Positions 12,236 through 26,076 of a stretch of 64,000 nucleotides of DNA are shown in pieces; the stretch's first letter is position 1, and every line of letters begins with the position of its first letter. Below the pieces are notes generated by a model. It worked only from the letters and a program-made list of their open reading frames with translations. It made no database searches and had not been told where the DNA came from. A program made the position numbers and the translations under genes. This DNA comes from Gorsachius magnificus (lineage: Eukaryota > Chordata > Aves > Pelecaniformes > Ardeidae). The stretch covers positions 24,152,213 to 24,216,212 of the forward strand of contig CM067089.1 of NCBI GenBank assembly GCA_034008185.1, given 5' to 3'.

Positions 12236-15200
12236 AAAAAAAGTGTAATTTATATATTTCCAGTGTTTTCCTTGCAGCATGTAAGTGAAAAATTGTTTAA
12301 ATATGAAGCTTCGTATTTCTTACCAATATTAATCGGGCATCTTAGAGATTAAAGTATGACCAATATGGTTTTGGGAGAAAATAACAAAATAATCTGTGTA
12401 CGATTCAGAAAATTGATAATTTGAATATCAAAAAAAACAAATCCAGTTGCTAGGAGATGAAAATGCTATGCATTGTTTAATTTTTAAACTTACTTACTTC
12501 CAATGAACTGTAGATATGGATGATTTGTGTAGCTATTTTAAAAGACTGGTTTTATATTGAGAAAAGGGTTCTTGAATTGAAATGGATATTCTACACTTTT
12601 CATATTCAAAATGTCAGAGAGTGAGATTCTTGTGTTAAGTAACGTCCCAGTTTTAAACCATAGGAGTATTGGATCACTTTCAGAGCTATACTTATGGGAG
12701 GCATGGTTCTGTGTCCATCGTGATTCCGGCAAATTCATAAATACTTCACTGTACATTCCCCGATGTCTCAGGAGCTTACCTGGAACAGGCAAAGGCTCTC
12801 CAGCAGCCACTTAGTCTTAAAGAGTTCTTCTGGGCATGATGTAATTGGAAAAAATTGGGAAGCTGATCTAAACTTTGCAGGAGGCTGTTTACATTCCAGC
12901 TTTTCTCCACTCTCTTGGACTCTCGTTAAACTCTGCTTATTTCTTTTTGCCTAATCTCACAGTGTAATATTAATGAGCTGATACTAGGTTTTGTCCATTG
13001 TGTGTTCTCAGGTTTAGAAATAGTCATTTTTCTAGCATCAGTGCCTTTTTAAGTTTTCATGATGAAATGAGTTTTGCTTCTGTTATTTTTGCCTTTCAAA
13101 TGGGAATAATATTTTCTGAAATATTCTAGGTTAAAAAAGATTGATGAATTTATTACTGTCAGCCTTATTTTTGCATTCTTAGTTGTAAATTGTCCAGCAG
13201 GAAATGTGTGGAGTTTTCCTTGTAGCCTTTTCAAATCAATGATTTAGTTTATGAGGTAGGGTTAATGACATATTAAAGAAATTTCTTCTAAAGGTTCCAC
13301 TAGAGTGACTTGCATTTTATTACCCAATAAAAACAGTGAGGCTTCTATCAGGATTCTTACAACTAGAGAATTTTGCATAATATAACTGTCACTTGAAGCC
13401 AGTATTTATGAACATGAGGGCAGTCCTGTAATAAGTAAAGGATGAGCTTTCACTAATTTTGCATCTGCTACAATTAAGAGATAGATTTAGATTCACTTTC
13501 TGTAACGTGTTGTAAAACAGATTCTATGAATGAAGCTGAAATGTTTAGCCTGCTTTTATTACATGTTTAAATAGCATAAGGAAATGACATTTTCAGTGAA
13601 CATTCCTCTAAATATATATATTGTTCTCGGTGGTTAATTTCAATGCACTTCTTTGTCTCAGTGGTTTCCTTCTAGCAAAAGTATCGTGTTCTGTTGAATT
13701 ATTCTGTGTAAAACTCAGTAAAAACTTGTTCACGTTTCGAGTTTTCTTTTCAAAAAGAAACAGCAATAGACATAAAACATTGCAAATGCCAGCATTGCTT
13801 TCATCATTGCGTGTATTAACTAGTTTTTAATCCCCAAATGGTTAAATTTCTACCAGCCTGCCACTGCATTTTATCAAAAGAACAAATTGTTCATACCTGC
13901 TTCAATCTTTTTCTTTTTTTAATGGGTACACTACAGTTGTACATTGAAGGAATTATTTCAGGTTATGGTTGAAATTACGTGGTGAGATAAGACAATCTGG
14001 AATTGTAGACCAAAAAATGTGTTTTCCTCTCTCAAGTAAATGAATAATAGTACTGGTATTTTGTCACCTCTAAGCCACTAGTTCTTGTAATGTCTACTTT
14101 CTATTACGTATAACCTGGGTTACTGAAAATCCTATTAAAATAGCACTCCAACTTCTCCTCAAATTTTGTATTATTTCAGGATCCGCTTTAGATGAAAAGG
14201 CTTAAAGCAACACTTGATCTTTAGATGCTGTACTGAGTGTTGTGATGTTGCAAAAAGTCGAGAGCGTTACTGTTACTTGTAGTCTCGTATTTCAATAATG
14301 CAGATTTGCTCCTGCTTTGCAGCTTGGTATTGAATCCCTAGTTGCAAAACCAGAAACTCTTGTAGAAAGAGCTGAGCTATCACTAAGAGAATAAATGCTT
14401 ATGAAGGTGCACTGTAAAAACATTAGCTGCCTAATCTTACGGGTTTGTGTTGTCCCTTGCTACCCCTTGCAGATGTTCCTTGTTTCTGACAGCTGAAATA
14501 TGTAATGCTATTTGTATTTTAATTTATCCCTAAGATAACTATTGATAAGTTTTTGTTGTTTCTCTTCACACATATATATTTTCCATTTTTGGCAAAAAAA
14601 TTTGCAATGCTTTTCTTTTGGATATCAGGGGGAAAAGTTAATTTGTGAAGTTTTATAAACAATTAACAAGAGGTATATTAACTAAGTTTTATAACTGTAT
14701 ACATATTTTTCACCTTAATTTTTGCCTTCTGTGTCATAAGTGACAACACTGCAGATTTTTGGACGATCCTACAGCAATGTTCTATTTCCTTTTCGGTGAT
14801 CTGATTGTTCTTGTACGCTGTGATATTGTTACATGTGGGTGGACACCTTTTCTCAGATCTCACAGACAAGAAATGAGGACGTTTAAAAATAGGGTTTTTT
14901 CCCTTTGTATCAAAGAATAATGTTTGAAACTCAACATGTTAATGTGTGGTTAAGAACATTTTATTAATTGTCTGAAAAATTTTCGGATACTCATACACTC
15001 TCTTGTCTCTGTGGGTACCTAATCATTAGCTTGTAAATTAAATTGATTTGACCAGAAAAGAAGTAGTATTTTCTGTTGCTTTTTCAATATTTCTTTTCTT
15101 AATTATTTCAAGTGGTTGCCCTGTTTGTCAAAAAAAACCTCCAACCACCCCCGAACAAAGCCAAACCCAGCTTTTATTCAAGTATTTCTCAAACAACTTG

Positions 15201-18200
15201 ACTGCTTCATTGCTCAGGCCTGCTTTGTTGGTTTGATGGTTCTCCATTTACCTCTGCTTTACATTTCTTCTCTTGTATCTTACAGTATTTTAGTGGTTTT
15301 CTTTAGGTGTGATCGTGCATATTAACAAGCAGGTCACTTGCTCCCATCTTCCCAGTCTAGTATCAACTCTTCAAGAAATCTTTAAATTTATCCCCTTTGT
15401 GTAATTTATTAGAAAGTCTCTGATCATCTTTTCTATTCTCTGTGCTCAGTTGCATTCTGAATAGATGCTGGAATAGGGAGTAGCTTTAAGTTAGTAAAAC
15501 TATAAAAAGTATCATCTGATGTGATTTCTCTGAACTGCAGCATCTGCATCAAAATGTTCCTGGCTTGTCTTTTAAAGTGCCTATTGCCTCACTCACCTGG
15601 CTCACGACTTTGTTAATTTTATGATGCTGCCAGTGACAGAGGAATATCCCCAGCTGCCCTATTAGGGGTTACTGTTAAACTGTCACATACAGTTCCATTC
15701 TGTGAATTAATCTGTGAACTGTCTCAGAACCCTTGAAAGAACTATACTAAATTTGACTTTTGACAAAGACTTTTCCAGTTTCCTACTTCATGTCATTTAT
15801 TTCTAATTGTTTCTCTTCTGGTTTTTGTGTATTGCATTTGTGTTGTACTCTACACAGCTGGTGGTCATTTGTCATCTCATCTGTATTGATCTCCTTGGCT
15901 GTGTCAAACAGCTTTCAGCCTGTTCCACCGCAACCAGAAGCTGAACAAAATGCATGCTATAACTATGTTCATTTGTCCTGAGATGAAAAATAATGTCATA
16001 CTCTAAGCATTGAACCACATCAATTATAGAATTCTTATCTTTTCTTTAAGTGTTCTGTATTAATAAAAGGAATATCAAATCTGATAGTTCTAATAGTCAG
16101 TTGCCACCTTTTAAATTACAGGTATGTAATCTTTCCTTTGAACAAATCCATACAGCCATCAGAACAATAGCAGTGTGTGAATTACAGCTTTTGCAGGAAA
16201 TCAAGCAGGGAGTATGCAAGTCTCTGTTGTTTCTTTCTATATTCATCTTTGCAATAACAATGCCTCTGCTCATTTTCACAAACCTTAATTGTCTTTCAGA
16301 GTATCCCATTTGAGTTCAATTATACGCTCTTAAGGGGAAGGAACCCTGTCAATGTTTATCTGTAAAGCACTGTGTTCATTTATAGCACTCTGTAAGTAGT
16401 GATCAATTTTCTTTTATACTACGTGTTCTGGTTTGTACTAAATCCATTTTAGCAGGCAGTAATTTTTCAACACCAATCTTTCTCAGTGTGTGTGTTATTG
16501 GTAATTCAGTAAAAAACTGTGACAGTAGCATGCAGTTTTTACATGCTTTTTATCAATTTTGTTTCTTAACTTAACATTTTAAAAAAAAATTTTATTTAAG
16601 GGCATTGCATACAGGTCAGGGTAAATCTTACTTCTATTTTTCCAAAACCAATGTTTTACATGTCCCATTAAAAAAAAATATTGGTATATCTGTTTATGCA
16701 CACAGGAAAGCTATCTAATTTTCTGTCTTCTAGGAGGTCCATATTACAGATCAAAGTGATTGAGTGCATTATATTTAATGTCTTCATTTTGTTTTTAAGT
16801 ACTTTTGTCTTAAACACTAGATGTGCAGAGAATGGATTATAAGAAGTAGCTTATTCATATACTTGCAGTGCAGGAGGAATTGAAGTGAGCCTAGGATCAT
16901 ATATCTCTCTTAACTTTGCACTGAACATTAAAACGTAAAGAGTAGGGAGCCCACAGGGCTACTAAAAGAGACACTGTGGTTTTAACGCTGTGCGTTTGCC
17001 AGAATAAGAATTCTGAAGATTCTTAAAGAAGAAATGTTTTTTTTATTTCTACTTGTAGTTACCTGATGTCACAGAAAATTATTAAAATACAGTTTTATTG
17101 GGCTTGCTGATTTCAGTTCTTTGACTAAGTAGAAAGATTCTAGCTAGACTGTAGCCAAATTGACTTGGGAGCTTTTTTGAGTGGTTTGGGGATTTTTACA
17201 AAGAATACTCACTACCTGTTTTGGAGAAATAATGATTATTGTAATTTAAAAGAATAAGACTGGGTGGCATACCCCAGAATTCTTTATGCTGGACACTTAA
17301 GATGTGTGTAGGAAAAGACCTGAGGAGTCATGGAGTTGTACATTTTCCCCAAAACAGGTATCTGACAAATAGGCAGCCTGCTGGCTAGCACTTCCCTGGC
17401 TTCCCCTGTCTTTTTTCCTTGGTCTTTCCAGATTCTGGCTGAAGTAGCATCTTGCATATCTGGGGCTTTTTATTTGTTTGATGGGGTTTTTAAGCATCCA
17501 CACCAGCATACAAGGCAATTTCTGCCTTTTAACCCTTCTTCCTGTTTTCATTTTTGACTACTATCTTCTGAACCATTTAGGCCTATGTAGATCTGAGAAA
17601 ACATCTGAAGTTGTGCTTGGAATTTTAGATGCGTTTTGGGTGGACAATGATTCTTGTATGCCCTTATGACCCAACTCTTTAACACTGAAACTGGAAGAAA
17701 CAGAATCTATTTAAACGAGAATCAAACTGTGATCCCATTTTCGTAAATCCTCTTTCCTGCTGGCAAATGGGAGATCGATATAGCCAGTTTCAGCTGTGTC
17801 AGAGAACAGGTTATACCATACATAAGAACAGGAGCTTCTCGTGAAAGACTTCATGTTCTCTTCTAGTTAAATGTTCACACATAAATACTCAGAGCAACTG
17901 AGCACTTTGCTTTCAGAGTACACATTCGGTATTTTGTCTGTAATCAATATTGATAGAAATTGGAGTTATCTAGTACTGTTGAACATTGAAGCCAGTATAT
18001 GTAATACCAAACTTCAGTGATTTAAGTGTGTAGACTTGAAAATTTTCATGATTTTTCATTCACTCTGAAGAAACACTGACACAAACTATTTCTAGTGAAG
18101 AAAAACATTCTTAAAAGTTAAGGTCTTTTAAGGATTGAAAATGTGGCTACAAAGAATTGTTACAGAGGCGAAAGATTGCTAGACACGTGAACTGACAGTT

Positions 18201-18516
18201 TCTAAATGTTAGTTGTCAAAAAAAGATGTTTCTGGTGTTATCAGTTCAAGTGGAATATAGTTGTCCTAGACTTCTTAGCAGTTAAATATAGCTGGTTTTC
18301 CCCAAGATCCTTTTTTTTCTGACTTGCAGTGGTCTTTGGGTTATATCCATTATATATTTGCTTTTTTGACATATTTCCATGCAGGATGTTATCAAATGAA
18401 GCGTTTGGCAGAAGTACTGCCCTGATTTAGCAAGAATAAATAACAAATCATCTGTACCTAGAGTATCCATTCATTCTCCTTGGAAACATATATTATGGGG
18501 GGTATTTCAGCACTTA

Positions 18517-18532
18517 TTTTTTTTTTTTTTTT
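18517..18532. repeat. T16 homopolymer
   Basis: Sixteen consecutive T. No retrocopy is recognisable next to it on either side. Confidence 0.9.
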
Positions 18533-19540
18533 AAGTGTTTTATCGAAGTTTTAAATTCAGGTACAGTAAGTATGGACATGCCATGACAGGCATTTCAGAA
18601 ACTGATTGGTTATTTGTAGTTTATGGATCAGATGGAACAGGGTTTTTTGTGTAGTGCTTTAATTTTCTAAGATCGGGGATAGTAAAAGCTTGCTGGGAGG
18701 GCGTTACAATGAAGTAGTAACTTCAAATTCTTACTTAACTTTGTAGTGGTCCATTTACATTGCCTGAAGTAGGGTGACTTCTAAAAGCCAACAAGGAGCA
18801 TATGTTGAATGCCAACATAGGTCAAATTTTAAAGTAATGTGTAAAAAAAATCCTGCCATTTCCAAATAATTACAATGCAGTTTTGTGTATTGTGTGGACA
18901 GCTGCTGTTTACAAGCGAGGAAATCTAGTGACAGCACTTTAAAACTGCCAAACGAGAAGGCAGGATACTCCATAGACTACTGTATTTGAACGTATTTCAG
19001 TAGAAAGCATAGACTCTTAAATTGCAGTATGTAGCAATTTTTCTTATGCATGAAACATGTTCTATAATGACTAGTTTTTATTGCATGCAATAAATTATGA
19101 TACCGTCACACACAAGATTGATAACTTGGGAATCTGCTAGAAATAAGAAATAAAATAAAACTTCAGTTGATGTAGGTTTTGAATGTTTATTTAGTAGTAT
19201 ATATTGTTGCTTGTTGCCATGAAATCAGTTGCTCAGAAGTTATGTGATGTGCCATGATTGGTAGAGCACTGAAGTTGGTCTGGAGTAAAATAGGTAAAAT
19301 GAAAGATGGGCTTCTCACATACAATGATCTTGAGATCAAGAGGTCAAGAAGGAGAGATTAAATAGTCTGCTCTGAATGTTCCAACTTTTGCAGTTTAGGT
19401 TTGAAGATTAATATCTTGTAGTTCTTGCATATTAGTTTGGGGTTTTATCTTTAATTGCAGAAATCATGCTAAATGCAGACATTTAAAAATCCTAATAGAA
19501 ATTTTGGACTTTGACGTTTGCGGGGTTTTGTTCATTTTTA

Positions 19541-19592
19541 TGTGGTGGTGTTGGGGGCGTGGGGGTTGGTTGGTTGGTTTTGGTTTCGGTTT
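19541..19592. repeat. G/T-rich GGTT simple repeat
   Basis: Contains TGTGGTGGTG, then two runs of five G, then repeated GGTT units and GGTTT/GGTTTC. Strong G-over-C skew on the + strand. It could fold into a two-tetrad G-quadruplex on the ADK-sense strand, including in the pre-mRNA; that is inference from the G spacing only. Confidence 0.8.
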
Positions 19593-20357
19593 CTTTCAGG
19601 CCAGTAGAAGTCGTTAACACTTCAACTTCTCAAGGTATGTTGGTTAAAATATTTCTAACGTAAAAAAAGTAAGGACTAAGGTACTTCAGTGGCCCCATCA
19701 CAGTTACTTAATGTTAAGTGTTAAGTTAATATGAGCACTTACAAGTAATTTGGCTTCTGGAGGCATTGTAAATTGTCAGACTGAGATCCTGTCATTCTCT
19801 GTAAACACCAAAGATGTCATGTGAGAGACAGACTTTACACAATTTGCTCTTTGTTTTGGAAATATTCATTATTTAAAATTTGCTGGTTAATTTTGCTTAA
19901 AGAAACAGGACTTAGCATGCTATTTAAATGTAAAACATAAAATTGCCTGAAGAAGATATTTCATTTAATGCAGGACAGGATTCACTAAAGTTTGAAGCTG
20001 CTGAAAGGTTGTTGCACATCTGTGGAGACTGTAATAATGAGTGCTCAATTGTGTACGTATTCAGTGATATATTATTTCATGGTAGCTGCGGATGTGGGCT
20101 ATGAAGTTATCTTTCTCTGTAGAGAAAGACCTGAAGTTGTCTAGATACCACAGGCAATTATGTCTTGTACTTTCTTTCACAAATTTGTCAGCTTCATCAA
20201 AAAACCATCTGATTGGTTTTCTACCCTCCTCAGCTTTTTCTGAAAAGCTGTTCCAAATTAAATAATACTGTAATTTCTGTCCTGTGATTTTCCTGGCTAA
20301 TTTGCTTCCATGTTTGTGACGAGATTCTCTTTCAAGCAGCCATTTTGGTGTTTACAC

Positions 20358-21452
20358 AGAATTGCAGCATTGCTGAGGTTGGAAAGGCCCTGCAGTCCAC
20401 CCCTCCACCCCCACCCCACCCCCTTCTCAAAGCAGGGTCAGCTAAAGCAGGTTGCTGTGGGCTGACAAGTTTTGAATATATGCAAGGATGGAGTCTCCAT
20501 AGCCTCTCTGAAAAACCTGTGCCAGCTTTTAACCACCCTCACAGTAAAAGTGTTTTCCTTATGCTTAAACATAATTTCCTGTGTTTCAGTTTGTGCCCAT
20601 GGCCTCTCGTCCTGTCACTGGGCACCACTGTGAAGAGCTTGGCTCTGTCTTCCTTGCTCCCTCCCATCATGTATTTATACATCTTGGTAGGACCTCCACT
20701 GAACCTTCTACTGGCTTAACAGTCCCAGCTCTCTCAGCCTCTACTCATGACAGATGTGCCAATCCCCTAATCATTTTAGTGGCGCTTCACTGGACTCAGT
20801 CCAATATGTCCCGCTGAGTAGAGGGGAGCAATTGCCTCCCTTGACTGCTGGCAGTGTTCTTCCTAATACAGCCCCAGGATGCTGTTAGTAGTCTTTCTTG
20901 CAAGGTGCGTTGCTGGGTCATTTTTGACTTGTTGTCCGCTAGGACCTCCATATCTGTTTTCGCAAAACTGCTTTCCACCCAACCTGTCCTGGTGAATGGG
21001 ATTATTCCTCCCCAGGTGCAGGGCTTTCCAGTTACCATTGTTGAACTTGACAAGATTCCTGTTGGCCCACTTCTTCAGCCTGTCAAAGTCCCCCACAACC
21101 ACCTGGTCTATCAACCACTCCTTGCAGTCCTGTAATGTCCACGAGTATGCTGAAGGTGCAACCTGTCCTGTCATCCAGGTAATGAAGACTTATTGTCCTC
21201 AGAATCAGTCCCTGGGGTACACCACCAGTGACTGCTCTCCAGCTGGATCTACTGGGCTGATCACAACCTTTGAACCCAGCAGTTCAGAGGGCTTTCAGTC
21301 CACTTCATTGCCCATTTGTGTAGGCCATAATTCATCGTTTGAGAATGTTACGAGAGAAACTGTCAAAAGCCTTGCTGAAGTCAAGATAAACAACATCTAT
21401 TGCTCTCCCCTCATTCACTGAGAAGTAGAGTATCCCTCATTGTAGAAGGATG
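20358..21452 (-). mobile_element. CR1 LINE, antisense, 3' part
   Basis: A CR1 copy inverted relative to ADK. Its 3' end lies at the low coordinate (GAGGTTGGAAAGGCCCTGCA, the complement of the usual CR1 end). On the minus strand 20863-21174 reads RLKKWANRNLVKFNNGNWKA and LHLGRNNPIHQDRLGG, the post-FADD part of CR1 ORF2. Near 21360 the complement of GTCAAAAGCCTTGCTGAAGT is the ORF2 region around KAFDT. At about 21200-21240, CCCTGGGGTACACCACCAGT is the complement of the SGVPQG region. The ATTCTATG tail is not seen. Indels and stops break the frames, and it looks more diverged than the copy at 6.6 kb. The longest plus-strand frame inside it (141 codons) is an antisense shadow. Confidence 0.92.
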
Positions 21453-22019
21453 TATAGTCTAATGTATACAGTCTTTGTCATCTGTTTTATTAAGCTATAT
21501 AAAGCTGAACTATTTTCTATATGAACTATATGAACATTCTCCTGATCTTACTGTTCTCTTCCATTTTTATTTTTCTGTTCTGAAAACAGTGACCAGACTG
21601 CAGAAGATATTCTGGTTCTGGTCATAACAAGGATTCTTACAATGGGCTTAATGTTTCACTACCTATATTGGAAATGCACTTTTTTTTTTTTTTTAAATTA
21701 AAAGAATAGTGTCTTTTAAGGCATCTCAGATTGTACAAGTCAGGATGTGGTCAATTATTATGTCCAGATCTTTCTCCAACAAATAAGACCCAACCTTTAT
21801 ATTAAAAAAATATATATATATTGGGCATCAAATATGTGGCATTAATATGTTTCATGCTAAGGCATTTCATACCATTTCTGTTTTAAAGTTAAATAGTTCT
21901 TGAGGGCATTTGGTTCCTCTGTATGGTTTTCTACTTTTCCTCTTTATTGAACTTCTTTGTAAGCAAAACTCATTAGCGCTGTTCTGTGGTCTCTGTCATT
22001 AGTGTTATGTAAGGTCTGT
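21453..22019 (+). other. ADK: Intron segment between two CR1-type fragments
   Basis: AT-rich intron with a T14 run at 21681-21694 and a short (TA)n at about 21811-21821. No gene seen. It may be the badly decayed remainder of one of the flanking LINE copies, but I cannot align it. Confidence 0.5.
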
Positions 22020-22455
22020 CCTAGGGCTGATCCTGGAGCAGCTCCAGCATGAACTTGCTTGAAGCCTGATGATCCCTATTTCAGCACAACCCATTGCCAG
22101 GCACCACTGCCTATTGCTTTCTTTAGATTTGTGTACTACCAAGTTCTATTTCTGCATCTTCATTAATAGTTTCTTCTACAGCATTGAATCAAATACTTCA
22201 GTCAAGTCCAGATCTATTAAATATGAAAGAAAAATGTCAGATTTCTCTGGCACAATCTACCCTTAGGAAGTCCATGTGGAATTTTTCCCACTTTTCCCCC
22301 ATATGTTTAATTCAACTATTCAAGTAGAGTGCGTGTAATCTTGCATGATGTTGAAGTCACATTGCACATCTTCAGTTATCTGTATCATGTTTTCCCTTTT
22401 GTTAAATGTAAGAACTATTTCTTGCTCCCCGGTTTTGCAGTACATGGTATTTCAG
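22020..22455 (-). mobile_element. Old CR1/L3-like LINE fragment, antisense
   Basis: Strongly decayed text that still follows the order of CR1/L3-type ORF2 read in reverse complement: CAGTCAAGTCCAGATCTATT (region around KAFDT), then GGCACAATCTACCCTTAGGA with AGTCCATGTGG (the palm region upstream of KAFDT), then GTTATCTGTATCATG with GTTTTCCCTTTTGTTAAATG (further upstream). No open frame survives. It may be a separate, older insertion than the antisense CR1 at 20358-21452. The match is from memory and approximate. Confidence 0.5.
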
Positions 22456-23597
22456 TAGTCAATCTATGTTATCCTATCATTGTTCATAGATGCCAATTAA
22501 TACTTGTGAGCAAAAAGACATAAGTCTCTGAAGCAGATATTTTCTGTAAGAAATGGTCCTTCAGGTACTTGATCACATTTCCAGAAGCTGTGTTGAAAAT
22601 TCTTTGTGTGTATTTTCCATGTCCTTACTTCATGAACCTATGTAAATTTGTAGTAGTTTTAATTAAATGAAAAGATTGATTGTTTTCTGTAGTGGAATTC
22701 TGCTATTTTTTGAGTTTCTGGTCTGGAACATAATTTTTATCCTATAAGGAGTTGTTATTTATCTGTTTTAGGAAAGCTTTGGAAGTGTTTGTGTCTAAGT
22801 GCAGAGATAAAAACTTGGTAGTGTGTGGTGTAAAATCTTTACTGGTTTACCTAAGACAAATTTTAAGAAAAAAATTAAAAGTGAAAGAAATTGTTTCAGG
22901 AAATACTCTGGCTTTTCAGGGTTTGGGATGGTGGTCAAGAAGTTGGTGGGGCAAGTGAACGTGGCTTTTATTTTAGAATGCTCATTATAAAGCAGACACT
23001 TGAAATTATGTGCTGTCCTACCCAAAATGCTTATAATGCAGTGTTGGAATAAGGTGGAAAAGAAGGCACGTGAAGTGTAGGTGAAAAACAGTAGGAAAGC
23101 AAACTTCAGGCAGTTGTTGGGCACAGCATTATGAACCAATATTATGTAAATACATATGCACAAAGGGGTTTGCTGCTTCTCTGGGAGAAGCCCAGGAAGC
23201 CCTTGTTGGAGCTGCACATGGGAGTGTGCAGTTAAGATCAGAGTGAGGGGGGATGAGTGATGGGGAGCTGCTGACAATCCCTCACAGTGTGGCATAGATC
23301 TGCACATCAGACTCCTCTTAGCCAACTTTTTCCATGAAGATGAGTGATTGTTAGAGTTAGTGTACCCTGTGAAGTCTTCCAGAGACACCAAATTAAGTCC
23401 TTTGCTGTAAACTCACTACGCTTTTTCCTTATCCAAGATAGAGCCTGGCCATTTTTCTTAATGAAAAGAAGGATTGACCCGTTTCTGTAGGTATGTTCAA
23501 CAAGGAGTAAGGCTGTCTCCTGTTTCCTTTGGTGCCTTGTGTTTAAATATGAATTATCATTTTATCAATTTTTACATTAGTAAACAGGCATGATACA

Positions 23598-23629
23598 AAC
23601 ACTTAAGTAGAATAACACTTAAGTAGAAT
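23598..23629. repeat. Perfect 16-bp tandem duplication
   Basis: The unit AACACTTAAGTAGAAT occurs twice in direct succession without a mismatch. Each unit contains the palindrome ACTTAAGT. A recent small duplication is the simplest reading. Confidence 0.9.
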
Positions 23630-26076
23630 AAATATATGTAGCTCATTATTGCTCTCCTGTCTCGTCCCAATCAAGTGCTAATTAAGCACATTGGGATGAT
23701 AGGGCTTTTATGGATAACAGATCCCTAGACTCTTTGCTTCCTAGCAGGAAGGTATTAAGAATATGAATGAAAGAAATAATTTTTTTCCCTGGGAATCTTA
23801 GTTTATTTATTCATTTACTTCACTACTTATGATATTGTGATTCTATTTATATTCTGAGTCAGACAAGACCACTGAAAACAATATTTCCGAGTGCGCATTG
23901 CATTATAAATTCCACAAAGATGTAAGGAATCATTATTTTGTGAACTTCGTGACAGCATGTTAAACTAGTGTTTTCAGATTTTTGTAGTAGTATTTTTAAC
24001 ATTTAAAACTTTAATTTTAAAATTACTATTTTTGTGTGAACAATTTTTAGTAAGTGAGTTTATCTGCTGAAAACAAGCTCCTTGCATTATTTGAGAGTGG
24101 TCATTTTATATTATTTGTGCTTACATTATCCTCTTAAACCAGGTATATCCCACTAATTTAATCTCTTTGTTAAGTCCAATGGATAGAAGTTCAATTTTTG
24201 CATAATTTTTTTCTGTTTTATGATGATGCTGGTTATCATCATAATAATGATTCTGTAGTCAGCTGTTTTGCAACAACATTCTACATATTCTGAAACCAGT
24301 ATTTTTTAAAAAAAAATCACTTTATTGTAGCAGTTTAGAATCAGTACTTGAAATCTGTTAAATATTGAAGGTATAAGCGAAGATACAATAAAGATTAGTA
24401 TGCTGGTTAAGAATTAACCTAAGTGATAAATATTGATCCATTTTACACTGAGTATAGTAGAATAATTACTAGATCGATATAGTAAAAGTAAGTTAGGAAC
24501 TCCAAGTTTTATTGGCTTTTTATGCAACTTAGGATCTTTTGGGAGATTTTCAAAGGTGTAAGTAGTTCTTAAATGTTAATTTCCATGCTTTTTCAGTGGA
24601 CAGTCAGCTGAAACTTTGAATATTTCCTATCATTACTCATGTAGCGTGGATTATTTAAAATTGGTTTCTTATGCTATCATAGTATCCAAAAAGCCACTCT
24701 TCAGTAAAATGTTCAGCACTGAGTCAGCTGGACATCCATATATATTTAACTGAACGCTTTCAACTGCATCACAATCTGATGATAGTAAAAAGTATATCAG
24801 TGTGAAAATAATCCTGATCATATATCTTAGCAGGCTGCTTATCCGGATGCATTATTTGTATAATTCTCTGCAGTATTGCATTTACAGTAGTAGTGTATTT
24901 TATTTTGATCTTTCTAATGAATCATGCAACACCTTTTGGTAAATCGAGTGCTGGAATTCTTCCATCTAGAAGTCTTTGCCAAATGTAGTATTATTATTAT
25001 AAAGTAGGTGTAACTTCCTTTGCCAATCATATTAGCTATGATAGCAGAATGGAATGCCAAGTACTGGCAGCTGTTTGTTCTTTTATTCACTGTCTTTGAT
25101 ATCCCTTGCTTAGTCATTAGTACTTCCACAAACATTTAGCAGGTTAATGTGTCGGCTACATATCAGTTATAAAAGTATTTTTGGCAGTCTTTCAAAGAAA
25201 CTTTTCTTTTGTAGCTGAAAGAATCCAGTCTTCTATTCAGTGTTTTAAAAATAACTTGAGTTTAGATTATACAAACTGTAGCTGTAAAATTGAACATGGG
25301 TATCACAGTATTTATGAAGTATTTAAAAATGTATTACGTTTAATTTACTCTGAAAACTTACATTCAACAAATCTAAAGCCACAGTTTTTCACCCTCTGTA
25401 TAACTTTCTTTTACTCTGCCCGATATCCTAGATTGAAGAAATAATTAATTCACAAAAAGACAGGATAAATTGCAGATTAAAAAAGAAAGTGGTATAGTTG
25501 CAGATAAGCTTGTATTAGCCAAGTTAAATTCAGTATCAAACTTGTAAATTTAATTATTTTAGTGTGTAGAAAGCTATAACTTCTTAATCTCCTCAGTGTT
25601 CTTTTCACATTGTAGACCATTGTGGCTTTCTCCCCCCCCAACACCACTTCCACCTCTTCCCCAAGAAGACCTTATTCTCTTTGTACATCGCACTGTTGAT
25701 TTGTTCCTCGGAATGGCAGATCCACCCACCTGGAACTTTTGTCCCATCATACAATTTTTTCCTATTCTTTAAAATTACAAGTTGCATTCTGTTAACACAT
25801 TCAAAGTTAAGACAAAATTTCTCCTCTTCAGTGTTTTTCTATATGACCCTCAAATTAGAGTGTTAAGTAATTTTAAACAAGCAAACAGTAGTTCCTAGCA
25901 GTTACGATGACTATACCCACTTGGAGTTCTCTCTGGTGTGACTAAATCGTTCAGCTTCTGAAGCATACAGCTTTTCTGTGTTAGTCAGGAAGTACAGTAT
26001 ATCATCAAAGGACCTTCACACTCACCTGCAGACTCTATACTGTGTATCTAAAAGAGTTTGTCACTGTGATAAACAT

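Larger units (their letters stand above)
9288..20357 (+). other. ADK: Upstream ADK intron, unique AT-rich stretch
   Basis: About 11 kb with no gene or recognised interspersed repeat. Low-complexity features are (AT)n at 12221-12235, T16 at 18517-18532 and a G/T-rich GGTT-repeat block at 19541-19592. Open frames are all under 95 codons and none resembles a known protein. The stretch 10100-11600 is notably AT-rich. Confidence 0.6.

Noticed and set aside
20345..21421. Plus-strand open frames of 124 and 141 codons
   Set aside because: They are antisense shadows of a minus-strand CR1 copy.
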